Positions 25,158 to 33,854 of a stretch of DNA of 64,000 bases are shown one piece after another (positions within the stretch are counted from its first letter, which is position 1; the number at the start of each line of letters is the position of its first letter). This stretch comes from Saccharopolyspora erythraea (GTDB lineage Bacteria > Actinomycetota > Actinomycetes > Mycobacteriales > Pseudonocardiaceae). Location of the stretch: positions 5,769,411 through 5,833,410 of the forward strand of contig NZ_CP054839.1 of NCBI RefSeq assembly GCF_018141105.1, given 5' to 3'. Under the pieces are notes generated by a model. That model was not told where the DNA came from and made no database searches. It was given only the letters and a program-made list of their open reading frames with translations. The position numbers and the translations under genes are program-made.

Positions 25158-25927
25158 GTGACCAACGCTCCTGGAGGTTCGAGTGGGCGTCCTTCGGCCT
25201 GGGCGAGGGCCGCGGCGGCCACCACGTCCGGTCGCTCCAGCGGGAGCAGGTGGCGGGCGCCGGGGACCACTGCCCACCGCCCGCGCGGGACGCGTTCGGC
25301 GACCGCGGCCGCCATCTGCGGGGTGGAACCGGGGTCGTCCTGGCCGGTGACGGCGAGAACCGGCGGGACCATCCGGGGCAACTGCGGCCAGAGCTCGGCA
25401 TCGGCCTGCGCGAACACGGCGTAGCAAGCCAGGTACGACGCCGGCCGGTTGGCCCGCAGCACGGTGCGGACCTGGTCGACGAGTCCCGGCTCGGCGTCCC
25501 GCCGGCGCGGCGAGAACCACCGGTCCACCGCCACGTCGAACGTGCTCGCCAGGTCGCGGTGGGCGGCCTCCAGCCGGCCTGCCACCGCTCGCCGCTCGGC
25601 CTCCGACCGGTTGGCCACGCCGCTGACCAGCGTCAGCGACGCGACCCGATCCGGATGGTCGAGAGCCACCCGCGTCGCGACCAGCGCGCCGAGCGAGAAC
25701 CCGACCAGGTGCACGGGAGCTCGCGCACCGGCCGCGAGCCGGGCCACCGGCCCGGCCAGGCCGGCCAGCGCCGTGCCCGGCTCCGCGTCCGGCGCCGCCC
25801 CGTGTCCGAGCAGGTCGGGTGCGTGGACCCGGTGGCCTGCCGCCGAGATCTCCAGGGCGACGCGGTGCCACATGGTGTGGTCCAGGCCCACCCCGTGCAG
25901 CAGGACCACGTCCGCCGGGACCGTCAT
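25154..25927 (-). CDS. Alpha/beta-fold hydrolase
   Basis: A 257-residue single-domain alpha/beta hydrolase. The oxyanion segment VVLLHGVGLDHTMW, the nucleophile Ser in GFSLGAL near residue 97, the acidic residue in VTGQDDPG and the catalytic His in VPGARHLLPLE are all present. The layout resembles carboxylic-ester or C-C hydrolases of ring-cleavage pathways (3-oxoadipate enol-lactonase type). It overlaps both neighbours by four bases, so it is stoichiometrically coupled to the AA_synth protein and the dehydrogenase. Confidence 0.85.
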   Translation of the reverse strand: MTVPADVVLLHGVGLDHTMWHRVALEISAAGHRVHAPDLLGHGAAPDAEPGTALAGLAGPVARLAAGARAPVHLVGFSLGALVATRVALDHPDRVASLTLVSGVANRSEAERRAVAGRLEAAHRDLASTFDVAVDRWFSPRRRDAEPGLVDQVRTVLRANRPASYLACYAVFAQADAELWPQLPRMVPPVLAVTGQDDPGSTPQMAAAVAERVPRGRWAVVPGARHLLPLERPDVVAAAALAQAEGRPLEPPGALVT

Positions 25928-26481
25928 TGCTCGCTCGCCAGCGGGGCCAGCCGCGCCTGCGGGCGGCCCTGGGCGGCGGCCGCGAGCCCGATGACGATCT
26001 CGTCGGCACGCGGCGCGTCCGGCACCCGGGCCTCGACGGTCTGGTGGTGCGACCGGATCGTGGCATCGGTGACGTGCTTGAGGGGGATGTCGAACACGGT
26101 GCCCGCCGCGGCCCGCTTCTCCACCGCGGGCAGCAGCGTGGTGGCCGAGGCCGCGTCGCGGAAGAAGTTGCCGAACTTCAGCGTGTGGATGAGCCCGGAG
26201 CCGTGCTCGATCTCGCCGTCGAGACCGACGATCGCGGCCTTGCCGTAGGCCTCGACCGGCGCGCCCAGGGCGCTGACCACCCGGTCGCTGAGCAGCTTGC
26301 CCAGCTGCGGGGCGACCTCGTCGATCGTCGACCCGAGATCCTGGACGAAACCCCGTCCCGCCCACGGGTTCTCGATGACCGCGAGCACGACCGCCACGCG
26401 CGCGGCCGGCTCGACGGGACGGCCTCCCTCGCTGTGGATCTCGTCGATGACGGTGTGGACGCTGCGAATGCTGGCACTCAC
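25924..26481 (-). CDS. Amino acid synthesis family protein (AA_synth, DUF1185), paralogue 1
   Basis: A 185-residue protein of PF06684, a family with crystal structures but no established reaction. Shared family blocks are VIENPWAGRG near residue 36, EAYGKAAIVGLDGEIEHGSG in the middle and EARVPDAPRADEIV near the C-terminus. GTG at 26481 overlaps the stop of the second paralogue by four bases. Side-by-side paralogues suggest a heteromeric complex. In this operon they may hydrolyse or isomerise the product of the monooxygenase; this is inference from position only. Confidence 0.82.
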   Translation of the reverse strand: MSASIRSVHTVIDEIHSEGGRPVEPAARVAVVLAVIENPWAGRGFVQDLGSTIDEVAPQLGKLLSDRVVSALGAPVEAYGKAAIVGLDGEIEHGSGLIHTLKFGNFFRDAASATTLLPAVEKRAAAGTVFDIPLKHVTDATIRSHHQTVEARVPDAPRADEIVIGLAAAAQGRPQARLAPLASEQ

Positions 26482-27101
26482 GAAACGGGCTCCTTCTCGG
26501 CGTGGTCGAGGGGACGGTTCAGGATGTTGTCGGCCAGCGCGGCGTCGGTGCGCCGGTCGCCGATGCGCGCGTTCGGCCGGGGACCGTCGGAAGCCGCCGC
26601 GATCACGGCGATCTCACCGGGACGCGGAGCGTCGGGCACCCGGACCGGCACGGTCTGGTAGTGGGAACGGGTCGAGGCGTGGTTCTTGTGCCAGATCGGC
26701 ACCGACAACGTCGTTCCCGCCGGGACGCGCTGGTCGGAGAAGACGATGATCGACTCGCCATCGGTGCGGTGGCGCAGCACGTCCCCGAAGTACGGGGTGT
26801 GGATCAGCGCACCCGCGTGTTCGATCTCGCCGTCCAGGCCCACCAGGGCGGCCTTGCCGAAAGCCTCGACCCGCTCGGCCCCGCCGAGCACGTCGAGCAG
26901 CCGGTCCGACAGCGCGTGGGCGATTTCCGGGGCCAGCACGGATACTTCGGCGGACAGGTCGTCCTGGACCCCGCGGCCGGCCCACGGGTTGGCGACGACC
27001 GCGACGACGGCGGCGCGCCGCACCGGCACCCGCACCGGCTCACCGACCTCGCGCATGGTCTCCTCGACGACCGTGACGATCCGGCGGATGCCCGGATTCA
27101 C
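26478..27101 (-). CDS. Amino acid synthesis family protein (AA_synth, DUF1185), paralogue 2
   Basis: A 207-residue paralogue of the adjacent protein, with VVANPWAGRGVQDDL, EAFGKAALVGLDGEIEHAGA and VRVPDAPRPGEIAVI in the same order. It has a longer Arg/Asp-rich C-terminal tail. Start is GTG at 27101, whose GTGA overlaps the monooxygenase stop. The conserved Gly-Lys and Gly-Glu-Ile-Glu-His residues appear in both copies, so neither shows obvious loss of its core. Confidence 0.82.
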   Translation of the reverse strand: MNPGIRRIVTVVEETMREVGEPVRVPVRRAAVVAVVANPWAGRGVQDDLSAEVSVLAPEIAHALSDRLLDVLGGAERVEAFGKAALVGLDGEIEHAGALIHTPYFGDVLRHRTDGESIIVFSDQRVPAGTTLSVPIWHKNHASTRSHYQTVPVRVPDAPRPGEIAVIAAASDGPRPNARIGDRRTDAALADNILNRPLDHAEKEPVS

Positions 27102-28231
27102 GACGAGGTCCCGGAGAACTGCGGCATGACCTTCTCGGCGAACAGCTCGAAGCTGCGCATCGCCTTGTCGTGCTCCAGCCCCGGGTGGGTGGTCCACAGC
27201 AGCAGGTCCTGCAGGTTCAGCTCCTGCTGCAGCTCGTGCACCTTCTCCGCCACGTGATCCGGCGTGCCGACCAGGAGGTTGCGTTCGGCGAGGAAGTCGT
27301 AGTCGAGCTCGCGGCCGGTGATGTCCTCGCCGACCTCGCGGAGGTTGTTCAGCCCGCGCCAGTGGCAGATCCAGCGGTAGGAGGTCAGCAGCGCCTCCTC
27401 GAAGTCGGCCCGGGCCTGCTCCATGGTCTCGGCGACGTAGACGTCGCGGACCAGCGACAGCCCGGTTCCCAGCGCCTGCTCGACGCCGGTGGCCTCCGAC
27501 AGGGTGTCGCGGTAGAGCTCGAAGCGGCCCTTGAGCTCGGAGATCGGCGGCATCCAGAAGATGCCCTTCATCCCGGCGCGGGCGGCGCTCTGGATCGAAC
27601 GCGGGGTGTCGATCACCTGCGACAGCGGCGGGTGCGGCCGCTGGAACGAGCGCGGGACGACCTGCAGCGCGGAGATCTTGCCGTCCTCACCGACGAAATC
27701 CGGCGACGACGGTGACAGCGGGTGGTTCCACTCGATGTCCGGGGCGGGGTACTGGTGGAACCGGCCCTGGTGGGTGAAGAACTCACCGCTCCACGCCTTG
27801 CGCAGGATCTCGACGGTCTCCTCGAAAAGGGCCCGGTTCTGCTCCTGGTCGCGGGGGTCGGCCGCCGGGTTGAGGTTCATCGCCTCGCGCCCGTAGAGCC
27901 CCCGGCCGACACCGACCTCCACCCGGCCTCCGGAGAGCTGGTCGAGCAGCGCGATGTCCTCGGCCAGGCGCATCGGGTTCCAGAACGTCACGATGTTGGC
28001 GGCCTGGCCGATCCGGATCCGCGAGGTGCGGGCGGCGATGTCGGTGCCCATCAGGACCGGGTTGGGCACCAGCTCGTAGCCCTCGTGGCCGAAGTGGTGC
28101 TCGGTGTACCAGATCGAGTGGTAGCCGGCGGTGTCGGCGTAGGTCGCGACCTCGCGGATCTCGTCGAGCACCCCGGCGACGTCGTCGAGGCGGCCCGGTG
28201 CGCCGACGTTGTGGAAGACCGAGAAACGCAT
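27098..28231 (-). CDS. Luciferase-like (LLM) flavin-dependent monooxygenase
   Basis: A 377-residue bacterial-luciferase-family enzyme using reduced flavin and oxygen. N-terminal barrel strands are clear (MRFSVFHNVG, GYHSIWYTEHHFG, IRIGQAANIVTFWNP, GGRVEVGVGRGLYGREA). The last third carries the C-terminal barrel with GTPDHVAEKVHELQQEL. Together with the flavin reductase and RibBA-like genes of the operon it makes a two-component system. LLM enzymes of this kind open N-heterocycles such as pyridine, release sulfonates, or oxidise aldehydes; the sequence does not decide which. ATG at 28231 is two bases after the regulator's stop. Confidence 0.88.
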   Translation of the reverse strand: MRFSVFHNVGAPGRLDDVAGVLDEIREVATYADTAGYHSIWYTEHHFGHEGYELVPNPVLMGTDIAARTSRIRIGQAANIVTFWNPMRLAEDIALLDQLSGGRVEVGVGRGLYGREAMNLNPAADPRDQEQNRALFEETVEILRKAWSGEFFTHQGRFHQYPAPDIEWNHPLSPSSPDFVGEDGKISALQVVPRSFQRPHPPLSQVIDTPRSIQSAARAGMKGIFWMPPISELKGRFELYRDTLSEATGVEQALGTGLSLVRDVYVAETMEQARADFEEALLTSYRWICHWRGLNNLREVGEDITGRELDYDFLAERNLLVGTPDHVAEKVHELQQELNLQDLLLWTTHPGLEHDKAMRSFELFAEKVMPQFSGTSS

Positions 28232-28233
28232 TC

Positions 28234-28935
28234 CTAAAGTTCCTTCCGCAGGGGACGGCCACCGGTGAGCGGGTCGTCGGTGGCCATGGTGGCCCGCTCG
28301 CTGGAGCGGACGTGGTCGCGCATGGCGAACTCGGCGCCGAAACCGTCCTTCTCGCGGATCAGTTCCAGCACGTAGCGGTGCTCGGCCAGCGAGGCGCCGA
28401 GCCGTCCCGGCCGGGTCAGCGACGCCGACACCAGCCGGTGGTAGGCGAGCTGGTTCATCAGCGTTCGGTAGTGGGACTCCAGCTGTGAGCTGTCCGCCCC
28501 GCGCACGAGCAGCTCGTGGAACTCGTGCACCAGTGCGGCGTAGCCCTCGGCGTCGTCGCGGGCCACGGCGCTGCCGGAACGCTCGATGTTCTCGTCGAGC
28601 TCGTCCAGGATCGGGACCGCGCCGCGGCAGGCCAGCAGCCGCGCGGCCATGCCCTCGAGCATCTCCTTGAGCTCGAACAGCTCCACGACCTCGCGCCGGC
28701 TCGGAGACCGGACGAACGTGCCGACCCGCGGCCGGACCTCGACCAGTCCCTCGATCTGAAGCTGCTTGAGCGCCTCCCGGACCGGAGTCCGCGACACGTC
28801 GTACTCGGAGGCCAGGGCCAGCTCCGAGAGCGGCTCACCGGGCAGGTGGCGCCCCTCGATGATGCCGCGCCGCACCCCGGCCAGTACGCGCTCCTGGGCG
28901 CCTCGTCGGCCGACCTTCACCGCGTCTTCTTGCAT
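28234..28935 (-). CDS. GntR-family regulator with FCD ligand domain
   Basis: A 233-residue regulator. The winged HTH is at residues about 12-76 (ELALASEYDVSRTPVREALKQLQIEGLVEVRPRVGTFV), followed by an all-helical FCD domain (about 80-215) that normally binds a small organic acid through a metal. It is the first gene of the operon, so it probably controls the whole unit and itself. Its start codon lies inside the palindrome TTGCATGCAA, a likely operator. It is divergent from the BCCT transporter gene, which may be under the same control. Confidence 0.88.
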   Translation of the reverse strand: MQEDAVKVGRRGAQERVLAGVRRGIIEGRHLPGEPLSELALASEYDVSRTPVREALKQLQIEGLVEVRPRVGTFVRSPSRREVVELFELKEMLEGMAARLLACRGAVPILDELDENIERSGSAVARDDAEGYAALVHEFHELLVRGADSSQLESHYRTLMNQLAYHRLVSASLTRPGRLGASLAEHRYVLELIREKDGFGAEFAMRDHVRSSERATMATDDPLTGGRPLRKEL

Positions 28936-29093
28936 GCAACAGAAGCTAAGCGGCGGTCTCTTCGGTCGTCAAGAGAAGTCTCGCCGAAGGGCCACATGAC
29001 CGATAAAGCACTGATCAGATGCACTGGTCTCGACCGGGACACCGCCATGGCGGTGTCAAACTTCGGTATTGACCGCCGACTTCTTGCATGCCA
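28926..29093. promoter_or_regulatory. Candidate GntR operators in the divergent GntR-BCCT region
   Basis: The 12-mer CTTCTTGCATGC occurs exactly twice, at 28926-28937 and 29080-29091. The first continues as the palindrome TTGCATGCAA (28930-28939), covering the regulator's start codon; the second reads TTGCATGCCA. Both lie in the 238-base gap shared by the regulator and transporter. Paired palindromes of this size are typical FadR-type sites. Confidence 0.5.
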
Positions 29094-29173
29094 CGGTTTC
29101 CTGCATCACACGCGCCGCCCGCTCCGGGCGGTTCGCACGGCACCGTTCTTCCAGCCAGCTCACGGAGACGACG

Positions 29174-30802
29174 ATGTCCCATTCCCCCGCCGTGCCGCCG
29201 GGTCGCCGGCGTCCCGGCCCCGTTCTGTACATCTCGCTGGCCCTGACCCTCGCGATCGTGGTCTGGGGCGCTGCCGCCGGGGACTCGCTGTCGAGGGTCG
29301 GCTCGGCCGCCCTCGACGGCATCACGCGCGGGTTCGGCTGGGCCTACCTGCTGGTGTCGCTCGGGTTCCTGGTCTTCCTCGTCGTCCTGGCATGCAGCCG
29401 CTACGGCAGGTTGCGCCTGGGCGGCGACGACGAGCGCCCTGCGTTCCGGCGGCTCAGCTGGTACGCGATGATCCTCTCCGCCGTGATGGGCATCGGCCTG
29501 ATCTCCTACGGGGTGGCCGAACCGATCTCGCACCTCGCCGAGCCCCCGCACGGCATGGCCGCGCCGATGACACCGGGCGCCGCGATCACCGCCATGCAGT
29601 TCTCGTTCTTCGACTGGGGCTTGCACGCATGGGGCATCTTCGCCGTGTTCGGGCTGGCGATGGCCTGGTCGATGTTCCGGCGCGGGCGGCCCGGCCTGGT
29701 CAGCGCGCTGTTCCGGCCGCTGCTCGGCCGCCGCGCGGACGGCCCCGTCGGCGGAGCCATCGACGTGTTCGCGATCCTGGCGACGCTGTTCGGGACCACG
29801 ACCTCGCTGGGGCTCGGCGCGCTGCAGATCAACGGCGGCTTCACGGCCCTGTTCGCAATCCCCGACTCCCGGCCCGTGCAGTTCGCGATCATCGGGATCA
29901 TCACCCTGCTGTTCACCGCGTCCGCGCTGACCGGTGTCTCCCGGGGGATCCGCTACCTGTCCGAGACCAGCATGGGCCTCGGCGGGCTGCTCTTCGTGTT
30001 CGTCCTCGTCGTCGGCCCCACCGTCTACCTGGCGGACCTCTACGTGCAGTCGGTCGGCCGCTACCTCAGCGAGCTGATCTCCACCAGCCTGATCACCCCG
30101 GCCAGCGGCGATCTCGGCTTCATGCAGTCCTGGACCTACTTCATGCTCGCGTGGTGGCTGTCGTGGGGCGCGTTCGTGGGAGTGTTCCTCGCCCGGATCT
30201 CCCGCGGGCGCACGGTGCGCGAGTTCGTCGTGGGCGTGCTGCTCGTGCCGAGCCTGGTCTTCTCGGTCTGGTTCACCGCTTTCGGCGGCACCGCGATCCA
30301 CAGCGACCTGGCCGGTACCACCCGGGTCGCGGCGGCAGCGGCCGCCGATGCCAACTCGGCGTTCTTCGCAACGCTGCAGTCGCTGCCGATGCCCGCGGTC
30401 AGCTCGGTGGCCACGATCGTGCTCGTCGTGCTGTTCTTCGTCTCGGGGGCCGACGCCAACACGTTCGTGCTCGGGATGCTGACCAGCCGCGGCGCCGAGC
30501 ACCCGCGGTCGTGGATTCTGGCGCTGTGGGGCGTGGTGACCGGTGCCGCGGCGATCGCCCTGCTGGCCGCCGGTGGTCTGGACGCGCTGCAGCAGATGGT
30601 GATCGTCAGCTCCGCACCGTTCCTGCTGATCATCGTCGGAGTCGCGGTGTCGCTCGCCAAGGACCTGGCCGCGGAGCCGGTACCGAGCACACCGGCGGCG
30701 GACGGCGGCGCGCTCGGAACGGCAAGCCTGGCTGCCGAGCCGCCTGAACCTGCCCCCACCGCAGCCCTGCCGACCGCGACCCCGACGACACCGAGGCCGT
30801 GA
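29174..30802 (+). CDS. BCCT-family transporter
   Basis: A 542-residue secondary transporter of the betaine/choline/carnitine family with 12 hydrophobic segments. The hallmark SWTYFMLAWWLSWGAFVGVF in helix 8 and RISRGRTVREFVVG are present. Residues after about 495 form a Pro/Ala/Glu-rich cytoplasmic tail. Family substrates are quaternary ammonium compounds and some amino acids. ATG at 29174 has GGAGACG upstream. It is divergent from the GntR-led operon and ends at a hairpin that overlaps the 3' end of the convergent PucR-type gene. Confidence 0.88.
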   Translation: MSHSPAVPPGRRRPGPVLYISLALTLAIVVWGAAAGDSLSRVGSAALDGITRGFGWAYLLVSLGFLVFLVVLACSRYGRLRLGGDDERPAFRRLSWYAMILSAVMGIGLISYGVAEPISHLAEPPHGMAAPMTPGAAITAMQFSFFDWGLHAWGIFAVFGLAMAWSMFRRGRPGLVSALFRPLLGRRADGPVGGAIDVFAILATLFGTTTSLGLGALQINGGFTALFAIPDSRPVQFAIIGIITLLFTASALTGVSRGIRYLSETSMGLGGLLFVFVLVVGPTVYLADLYVQSVGRYLSELISTSLITPASGDLGFMQSWTYFMLAWWLSWGAFVGVFLARISRGRTVREFVVGVLLVPSLVFSVWFTAFGGTAIHSDLAGTTRVAAAAAADANSAFFATLQSLPMPAVSSVATIVLVVLFFVSGADANTFVLGMLTSRGAEHPRSWILALWGVVTGAAAIALLAAGGLDALQQMVIVSSAPFLLIIVGVAVSLAKDLAAEPVPSTPAADGGALGTASLAAEPPEPAPTAALPTATPTTPRP

Positions 30803-30827
30803 CTGCTCCCAGTGCCGCTGATCGCGG

Positions 30828-32462
30828 TCACTTCCCGGACGCGCCGCCTTCGGCTCGGGCGGCGCGTCCGGCGCGTTGCGCGTCGAGGGCGGCTACCGCG
30901 ACGTGCAGCTGCGCGCGGAAGTCGCCTGCTTCCAGGTCGCCGTGCAGGACCTCTTCGACGAGCCGCAACCGCTGGTAGAGGGCCTGGCGGGAGAGGTGGC
31001 CCCGCCGGGCGGCGATGGACTTGTTGCCCGCGGCGGCCAGGTAGTGGCGCACCGTGGCCAGCAGGTCCGTGCCGTGGCACTGGTCGTAGGCGAGCAGCGG
31101 CGCGAGCTGGCGCTCGGCGTAGGACTGCACCCGGGGGTCCTCGCGCAACGCGTAGAGCAGTTCCGGGAGACCGATGTCGGTGACCGTGTGCACCCCCGGC
31201 GCCCCGCCCCGCGGGACGGCGTCGGCGACCTGTTCGGCCTCGGCCGCGGACCGGGCCACTTCGGACAGCTCGCCCACCTCGGCTCCGACGTTGACGGGGG
31301 CGCCCGCCAGCTCGCTGATCTCCTCGGCCAGCGGGCGCCAGCCGCCCGGCTCGCGGAACGACAGGAGCACACCGACGCCGCGCTCCCCGAGATCGCCCAC
31401 GAGAGCGCTGCCTTCCAGCCGTGCCCGCAGCTTGTCGAGCAGCAATGCCCGTTCGTCGGTGCGCACCACGACGACGGCGAGCCTGCGCCCCTGGACCGGC
31501 ACGCCCAGCGCGGTGATCCTGGTCCGGGCGTCGCGCCAGGAAAGCTGCCGCTGCTCGAGCACGTCGAGCAGCGCGTCCCGGTGCGCCTGCTCCTCCCACC
31601 GGGTCTCGCGGGTGAGCCGCGCCAGCGTGAGGGCGACGGCCGCGCGCTCGAGGATCACCACGTGCTCGGAGTGGAAGTGCTGCTCGGCGGGGCTGGCCGG
31701 GAGCATGGCCAGCCTCCCCCACCGCTGCCCCCGGAACTCCACCGAGGTGACCAGCCAGCCCTCCTGCCCGCAGACGCCGGTGCGCTCGGCGGGCGAGGGC
31801 GTGGCGCGGGAGCGCTCCTCCCACCGGTTGAGCACGTCGTCCAGGACCCGCTCGACCGACGCGAAGATCAGCGCCTGGTGCGCCAGGTTCTCCAGCACGA
31901 CCGCGCGGCCGGTCATGGTCGCCGCCGCCCGGATGATCTCGTCGGGCCCGGCGCCGCGCAGCGAGAGCGCGGTGAACGTGTCGTGAATGCGCTGCGCGGT
32001 CCGCAGCGTGCGGAGCTGGCCGCCCAGGATCATCGCGTGCACTTCCTGCGTCACGTCGACGAACTTGACCCCGCAGTGCAGCACCACCAGCGGAACGCCG
32101 CGCGACCGGCAGCCCGCGACCAGCTCGCGCGGCGCCTCCCGGTAGCAGCGGCCGAGCTCGAGCACCACGGCGGCGGCACCGACGTCGCAGAGCTCGGCCG
32201 CGTAGTCGTCCAGCCGGGCGGGGAAGCCGATGCCGGTGGTCAGCACCAGCTCACCGCCACGCAGGGCCGAGGCGGGGCTGGCCCATTCCGTGACGTGCAC
32301 CCAGCGCACCGGCCGGTCCAGCCGGTCCTGGCCGGCGAGGACCTTGGGCAGCCCGCGAGCCAGCACCGGCAGGGACAACACCTCACCCAGCGTCACAGTC
32401 CCGCCGTCGCTGTTCACCACCACACCCTGCGCCTTGCGGGCGCCGAATTCAACGGCGGTCAC
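30828..32462 (-). CDS. PucR-family transcriptional regulator
   Basis: A 544-residue regulator with an N-terminal PucR ligand domain (residues about 24-150, TLGEVLSLPVLARGLPKVLAG and RWVHVTEWASPASALRGGELVLTTG), a middle GGDEF-like/CdaR region, and a C-terminal PucR HTH_30 (LLATVRHYLAAAGNKSIAARRGHLSRQALYQRLRLVEE). Relatives control purine, amino acid or polyamine use. The GTG at 32462 is the first in-frame start; GTGs a few codons downstream are also possible. It is on the same strand as the MFS gene just upstream (33-base gap), so they may be cotranscribed. Confidence 0.85.
   Translation of the reverse strand: MTAVEFGARKAQGVVVNSDGGTVTLGEVLSLPVLARGLPKVLAGQDRLDRPVRWVHVTEWASPASALRGGELVLTTGIGFPARLDDYAAELCDVGAAAVVLELGRCYREAPRELVAGCRSRGVPLVVLHCGVKFVDVTQEVHAMILGGQLRTLRTAQRIHDTFTALSLRGAGPDEIIRAAATMTGRAVVLENLAHQALIFASVERVLDDVLNRWEERSRATPSPAERTGVCGQEGWLVTSVEFRGQRWGRLAMLPASPAEQHFHSEHVVILERAAVALTLARLTRETRWEEQAHRDALLDVLEQRQLSWRDARTRITALGVPVQGRRLAVVVVRTDERALLLDKLRARLEGSALVGDLGERGVGVLLSFREPGGWRPLAEEISELAGAPVNVGAEVGELSEVARSAAEAEQVADAVPRGGAPGVHTVTDIGLPELLYALREDPRVQSYAERQLAPLLAYDQCHGTDLLATVRHYLAAAGNKSIAARRGHLSRQALYQRLRLVEEVLHGDLEAGDFRAQLHVAVAALDAQRAGRAARAEGGASGK
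30835..30871. terminator. Hairpin between convergent BCCT and PucR-type genes
   Basis: A perfect 14-bp stem (30835-30848 and 30858-30871) starts 33 bases after the BCCT stop and lies inside the last codons of the opposite regulator gene. It is the likely BCCT terminator. Confidence 0.65.
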
Positions 32463-32495
32463 GGCGCGCGGGACGGTCGGCGCTGACGATGGTCT

Positions 32496-33854
32496 TCACG
32501 ACACCGCCCGCTCCTCGACGGCAGCGGTGCCGGTGTTGCTCGCGGCCGCGAGCCCCAGGCCCTTGGTCTCCGGGGCGAGGGCCACCGAGACGGCCAGGCC
32601 GACCAGCGTGATGCCCGCGCCGATCAGCAGCGTCCCGGTGTTGCCGACACCGGCGATCAGCAGTGGTAGGAAGAACGTGCCGCCCGCGGAGCCGAAGCGG
32701 CTCATCGCGGAGGCGAAGCCCACCCCGGTGGCCCGCAGGTCGGTGGGGAACAGCTCGCTGGGATACAGGAACTGCAGCGCGCTGCCCGCGGCCTCGGCGA
32801 AGTGGAACAGCACGAACAGCAGGATGATCGGCAGCGCGAGGTGCAGCGGCAGCAGCGCCAGGCACAGCAGCGACGCGAAGATCGCGACGAAGGTGCCGAT
32901 CAGCAGGGGCCGCCGGCCGAGCCGGTTGACCAGGACCAGACCCGCCGTCACGCCCAGGATCGGGATCAGCATCATCACCGCCGAGCTCGCCGTCGCGTTG
33001 CCGACACCCATAGACTCGAGGATCTGCGGCTGGAACGTGCGGATCGCGTAGCCCGTCGCCACCTGGCACATGAAGAACATCGAGCAGAACACGACCTGCT
33101 TGGTGTAGCCGCGGCGGAACACCTCGCCGATGTTGCCCAGCCCGGACCCCTTGCGCCGCGGTGCCCTGCTCTCCGCGACCAGGTCGTCCACCCGCACGTC
33201 CGGACCGACGTACTTGCGCACGATCGCCGTCGCCTCATCCATCCGGCCCCGGCTGGCCAGCCACCGCGGCGACTCCGGCACCCCGGCACGCATCAGCAGG
33301 AACACGAACGCCGGAACCGCCCCGGACAACAGCATCCAGCGCCACCCGTCGGGGCCGAGGTTCGACAGGGCCAAGCCGACCCAGTAGCTCACGCCGTAAC
33401 CGATCCACCACGACAGCACCAGACCCGACAGCGCGGGCCCGCGGAGCTTGCGCGGCACCAGCTCGGCGGTGATGGCCGAGGCGATCGGGTAGTCCGCGCC
33501 CACCGCGATCCCGATGACCAGGCGCAGCACGAACAACTGCCACGCCTCGGTGACGAAGAACTGCGGAACCGACGCGGCCACGAACACCGCGAGGTTGAGC
33601 ACGTACATCAACCGGCGCCCGATCCGGTCCGTGATCGCCCCGAAGACCAGCGCGCCGACGAACACGCCGATCAGCGCCGAGCTGGCCAGCAGCCCGGACC
33701 ACACCGGCCCGAGCCCCAGTTGCGGCGTGATCTGGCTCAGCGCGACGGCGATGATGCCGAGCAGGTAGCCGTCGCAGAAGGGCCCACCCATCGCGACGGT
33801 GACCAGGCGGCGGTGGAAGCGGGTGACGGGAACGTCGTCCAGGGTGGTGGTCAT
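32496..33854 (-). CDS. MFS transporter, metabolite/aromatic acid symporter type
   Basis: A 452-residue, 12-helix major facilitator. The loop 2-3 motif GAITDRIGRRLMY and the loop 8-9 motif VNRLGRRPLL are intact, and the long central loop has RWLASRGRMDEA, as in the sugar/metabolite:H+ symporter branch used for aromatic and organic acids. ATG at 33854. It is divergent from the HAD-FAD oxidase operon across 383 bases, and just upstream of the PucR-type regulator, so it may import a substrate for the oxidase; this is context inference. Confidence 0.85.
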   Translation of the reverse strand: MTTTLDDVPVTRFHRRLVTVAMGGPFCDGYLLGIIAVALSQITPQLGLGPVWSGLLASSALIGVFVGALVFGAITDRIGRRLMYVLNLAVFVAASVPQFFVTEAWQLFVLRLVIGIAVGADYPIASAITAELVPRKLRGPALSGLVLSWWIGYGVSYWVGLALSNLGPDGWRWMLLSGAVPAFVFLLMRAGVPESPRWLASRGRMDEATAIVRKYVGPDVRVDDLVAESRAPRRKGSGLGNIGEVFRRGYTKQVVFCSMFFMCQVATGYAIRTFQPQILESMGVGNATASSAVMMLIPILGVTAGLVLVNRLGRRPLLIGTFVAIFASLLCLALLPLHLALPIILLFVLFHFAEAAGSALQFLYPSELFPTDLRATGVGFASAMSRFGSAGGTFFLPLLIAGVGNTGTLLIGAGITLVGLAVSVALAPETKGLGLAAASNTGTAAVEERAVS

